The notes under the pieces are model-generated. The model had not been told where the DNA came from, did not search any database, and saw nothing but the letters and a program-made list of their open reading frames with translations. From assembly GCA_927798255.1 (NCBI GenBank), contig CAKMMH010000107.1, positions 1-6,419 on the forward strand: a DNA stretch of 6,419 bases, written 5' to 3'. The position numbers and the translations under genes are program-made. Numbering within the stretch: the first letter of the stretch is position 1; each line of letters opens with the position of its first letter. Shown here in pieces: positions 6,402 through 6,419 of the stretch. The stretch is from an uncultured bacterium. Its GTDB lineage: Bacteria; Bdellovibrionota_C; UBA2361; CAKMMH01.

Positions 6402-6419
6402 ATAAATACAAAAATATTA

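Overview
The window is AT-rich DNA from a Gram-negative-type bacterium. It is dominated by a minus-strand cluster in the order ftsE, ftsX, a degenerate LytM (EnvC-like) murein hydrolase activator, and a CtpA/S41 C-terminal processing protease. This order is widespread in Gram-negative lineages. The wording of the protease (GEFGGLGIEIT near the PDZ start, KFYA before the catalytic domain, a C-terminal tail ending in a short 'ALELLK'-type helix) reminds me most of deltaproteobacterial-type CtpA, but I cannot fix the phylum from sequence alone.

Layout, left to right: bases 1-60 look like the last 19 codons of a plus-strand gene. A large imperfect palindrome (58-187) starts on its stop codon. After a short AT-rich spacer, a second large palindrome (291-420) covers the stop codon of a minus-strand gene for an unrecognised 328-residue protein (416-1402). 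Bases 1403-1919 hold no convincing gene but contain a hairpin, a patch less AT-rich than its surroundings and a 14-bp tandem repeat. The ctpA gene (1920-3366), envC-like gene (3495-4721), ftsX (4732-5724) and ftsE (5721-6401) follow, all on the minus strand.

How the genes work together: FtsE (ATPase) and FtsX (four-TM permease-like protein) form a division-associated complex that is thought to transmit conformational change across the inner membrane. The EnvC-like coiled-coil/LytM protein is the expected periplasmic partner that turns on cell-wall amidases at the septum. CtpA-type proteases act in the periplasm, and in several bacteria they control cell-wall hydrolases, so the cluster forms a coherent cell-wall remodelling unit. 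The ftsE/ftsX pair overlaps by 4 nt, envC follows after 10 nt, and ctpA after a 128-bp gap.

Two things stand out. First, the two palindromes belong to one modular family. Six short sequence blocks are shared in the same order, while the stem arms between them are unrelated in sequence between copies yet self-complementary within each copy. Both copies begin at a gene's stop codon in the same orientation relative to that gene. Second, ctpA as given is split by a single-base frameshift between a perfect signal peptide and an otherwise intact catalytic protein.
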